In this document: positions 62,493 to 64,000 of the stretch, one piece after another
Position numbering within the stretch: the stretch's first letter is position 1
Layout: each line of letters opens with the position of its first letter
Assembly (NCBI GenBank): GCA_948567375.1
Contig: OX419759.1
Coordinates: forward strand, 2,147,303 to 2,211,302
Source: Lunularia cruciata
Lineage: Eukaryota > Streptophyta > Marchantiopsida > Lunulariales > Lunulariaceae
Reading direction: 5' to 3'
DNA: 64,000 nucleotides
Notes under the pieces: generated by a model
What the model was told of the DNA's origin: nothing
Seen by the model: only the letters and a program-made list of their open reading frames with translations
The model's database searches: none
Translations under genes and position numbers: made by a program

Positions 62493-64000
62493 CATATGAA
62501 ACCATATTCAATAACTCCACAAATGGAAGGAGTCATTAATGAAATCCAAAAATGACAAGATGTTGCAAATCAAGCATTCCATTATATAAGGTCTTTTACC
62601 TAACAAGGTAGTCTATGAGTTGTACAGAAACAAGATATTTTGACAAAAGTAAAAAAATAGTAGTTGGAAAGGTATTACATATTAATGCATCCCATATTTC
62701 AGAAATTTCTTGTTTGCAAGTGGTACGACAAGTGCAGAGTTCAAGCAATAGAGTGATAATTATCTTTAATCTCATCTCCCTTTCTTAACCTTAGAAATAT
62801 TTTAGATCTAGATGATGGTTGAAAGCTTCAATGTAAAGGAATGAGCATGGACTCATTAAGATTTACAATTTTCTCAAGAGATGGATCTTGAGCTGTTGGA
62901 GGGTTGACTGTTGTTGGAGTGACTACCTACGAGCATGAGCACTTAATCAATAATTAGTTTCGTTCCTTATCATTGATGATGGTTCGGAGTAGGTGAGAAT
63001 GTATAAGCATTAGAGTAAGGCTTGTTAGGCAATTCTTTGCTCAAGTGATTTTGATTGTTTATAGCTTGATAGATTAAGAGCAATTAGTATGATTAAGCTT
63101 AAACCAAGTTTAGGCATATCAAGTGATCTTATACTCTTTTTAGGAATATATGAAAATTAATAAGATCAAGGGAGGGAAAGAATCTGCAAGAGTATATTGT
63201 GAATGAGGGTCTAACACCTGAGTGTGTCTAGGACCTTATGACATACTGAATCAATATTGAGAGGTGAACATGGGGTATTATAGATTAAATAAGCAAGCAT
63301 TTCTTGAGTTAGGTTTTGAGCCATCACGAGTTTGATTCAAGCCAAGTTTGAGAAAGCATGGGTAGATTGATCCAAGATCAAGCCCAAAGTAGGGAGACAA
63401 TGGTGGAGCCACCAAAAATTCAACAAGGAGAGATGATCTTTGAGAGTCTACAAGGTCAAACCTCCTCATGATTTGGATTTTGTAACATAATTAAGGATTT
63501 GGTACTCCAATTCACAAGATCAAGACAAATTAGGGTTGTTCTTTTATAGGAGGTTCTTTTATGAGGAATTTATTCTCCCAAAGTATTCTTATACCAAAGG
63601 TTCTTCTACCAATTTTTCTACCATAGCTAGGCATTACACATGAATCCTAGAGTGTACAAAGATCTACTTTTGCAATCTTCATTGGCAAGGCAATTGGAGT
63701 TGGGAGGTACACATTGTTGCTATAGATGGGTGGGGTGCCTTGATAGTAGAGAGTTGTTTTGTGGCATTGGAGTACCCTAGGGGGCTGTAGATACATCTTT
63801 CTCTCTTTACCTTCTTGCAACTTTTTATATCCATTTATCTTTTATGGATCTTTTGCCTCTTTTAGTCTTTGTCTATTGTGCTTTAGGTTATGCCTACTTG
63901 ATATCATTTGTAGTCCATGTGTTTTATTGGGAGAAAATCATGCAATTAGGAATTTGAGAGAGCAACTTAATTTGAATTTGGCTATGCAATTGAGCAACAT
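62493..64000. other. Flank of the chromovirus, nothing else supported
   Basis: The first 100 bases may continue the interrupted SANT/trihelix-like relic. The rest has only short open frames, with no recognised domain. Confidence 0.35.

Overview
This window looks like nuclear DNA from a land plant with a repeat-rich, gene-poor genome. The plant call rests on a SAUR-type auxin-response gene (33440-34204) and on the plant-type PIF/Harbinger and chromovirus relics. COQ5 has seven GT-AG introns of 187-435 bp. Moderate introns plus a SAUR with a very long N-terminal extension fit a non-seed plant such as a bryophyte, but the sequence alone cannot settle that. No species is claimed.

Only two genes are clear. 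One is COQ5, the ubiquinone C-methyltransferase gene (26577-29334, minus, eight exons, 292 codons), reconstructed exon by exon. The other is a single-exon 254-residue SAUR gene (33440-34204, minus). A small secreted cysteine-rich protein with a knottin-like spacing (1734-2114, minus) is probably real. It has a diverged paralogue at 25136-25533 (plus), and a decayed third copy is suspected at about 600-760 (minus).

Layout: 1-4 kb holds the cysteine-rich gene and its relic. 4-10.5 kb is AT-rich with short tandem repeats. 10.5-17.7 kb is an old element with LTR-like direct repeats around a decayed, unrecognised ORF set; a second copy of that ORF set lies at 52-54.6 kb. 18-24 kb is repeat-derived or empty, with a degenerate SANT/trihelix-like gene at 19.7-20.7 kb. 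24.7-43.1 kb is the host-gene compartment and carries the cysteine-rich paralogue, COQ5, SAUR, a dispersed short repeat family and several near-perfect hairpins. 43.7-50 kb holds two decayed PIF/Harbinger transposases. 50.8-51.3 kb is a long purine-rich tract. 56863-62487 is a Ty3/gypsy chromovirus with LTRs, primer-binding site, polypurine tract, RT, RNase H, integrase and chromodomain, all broken by stops. It appears inserted into a second SANT/trihelix-like copy.

The most unusual material is a dispersed repeat (11 copies found by eye) with one invariant end next to an A/T run and a variable other end. Two inverted copies bracket the cysteine-rich paralogue. The other notable points are that paralogue's possible 53-nt 'intron' made from former coding sequence, a duplicated promoter block carrying TGTCTC upstream of SAUR, and a set of short-loop inverted repeats. 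The genes do not form an evident pathway; their proximity is taken as ordinary eukaryotic neighbourhood.
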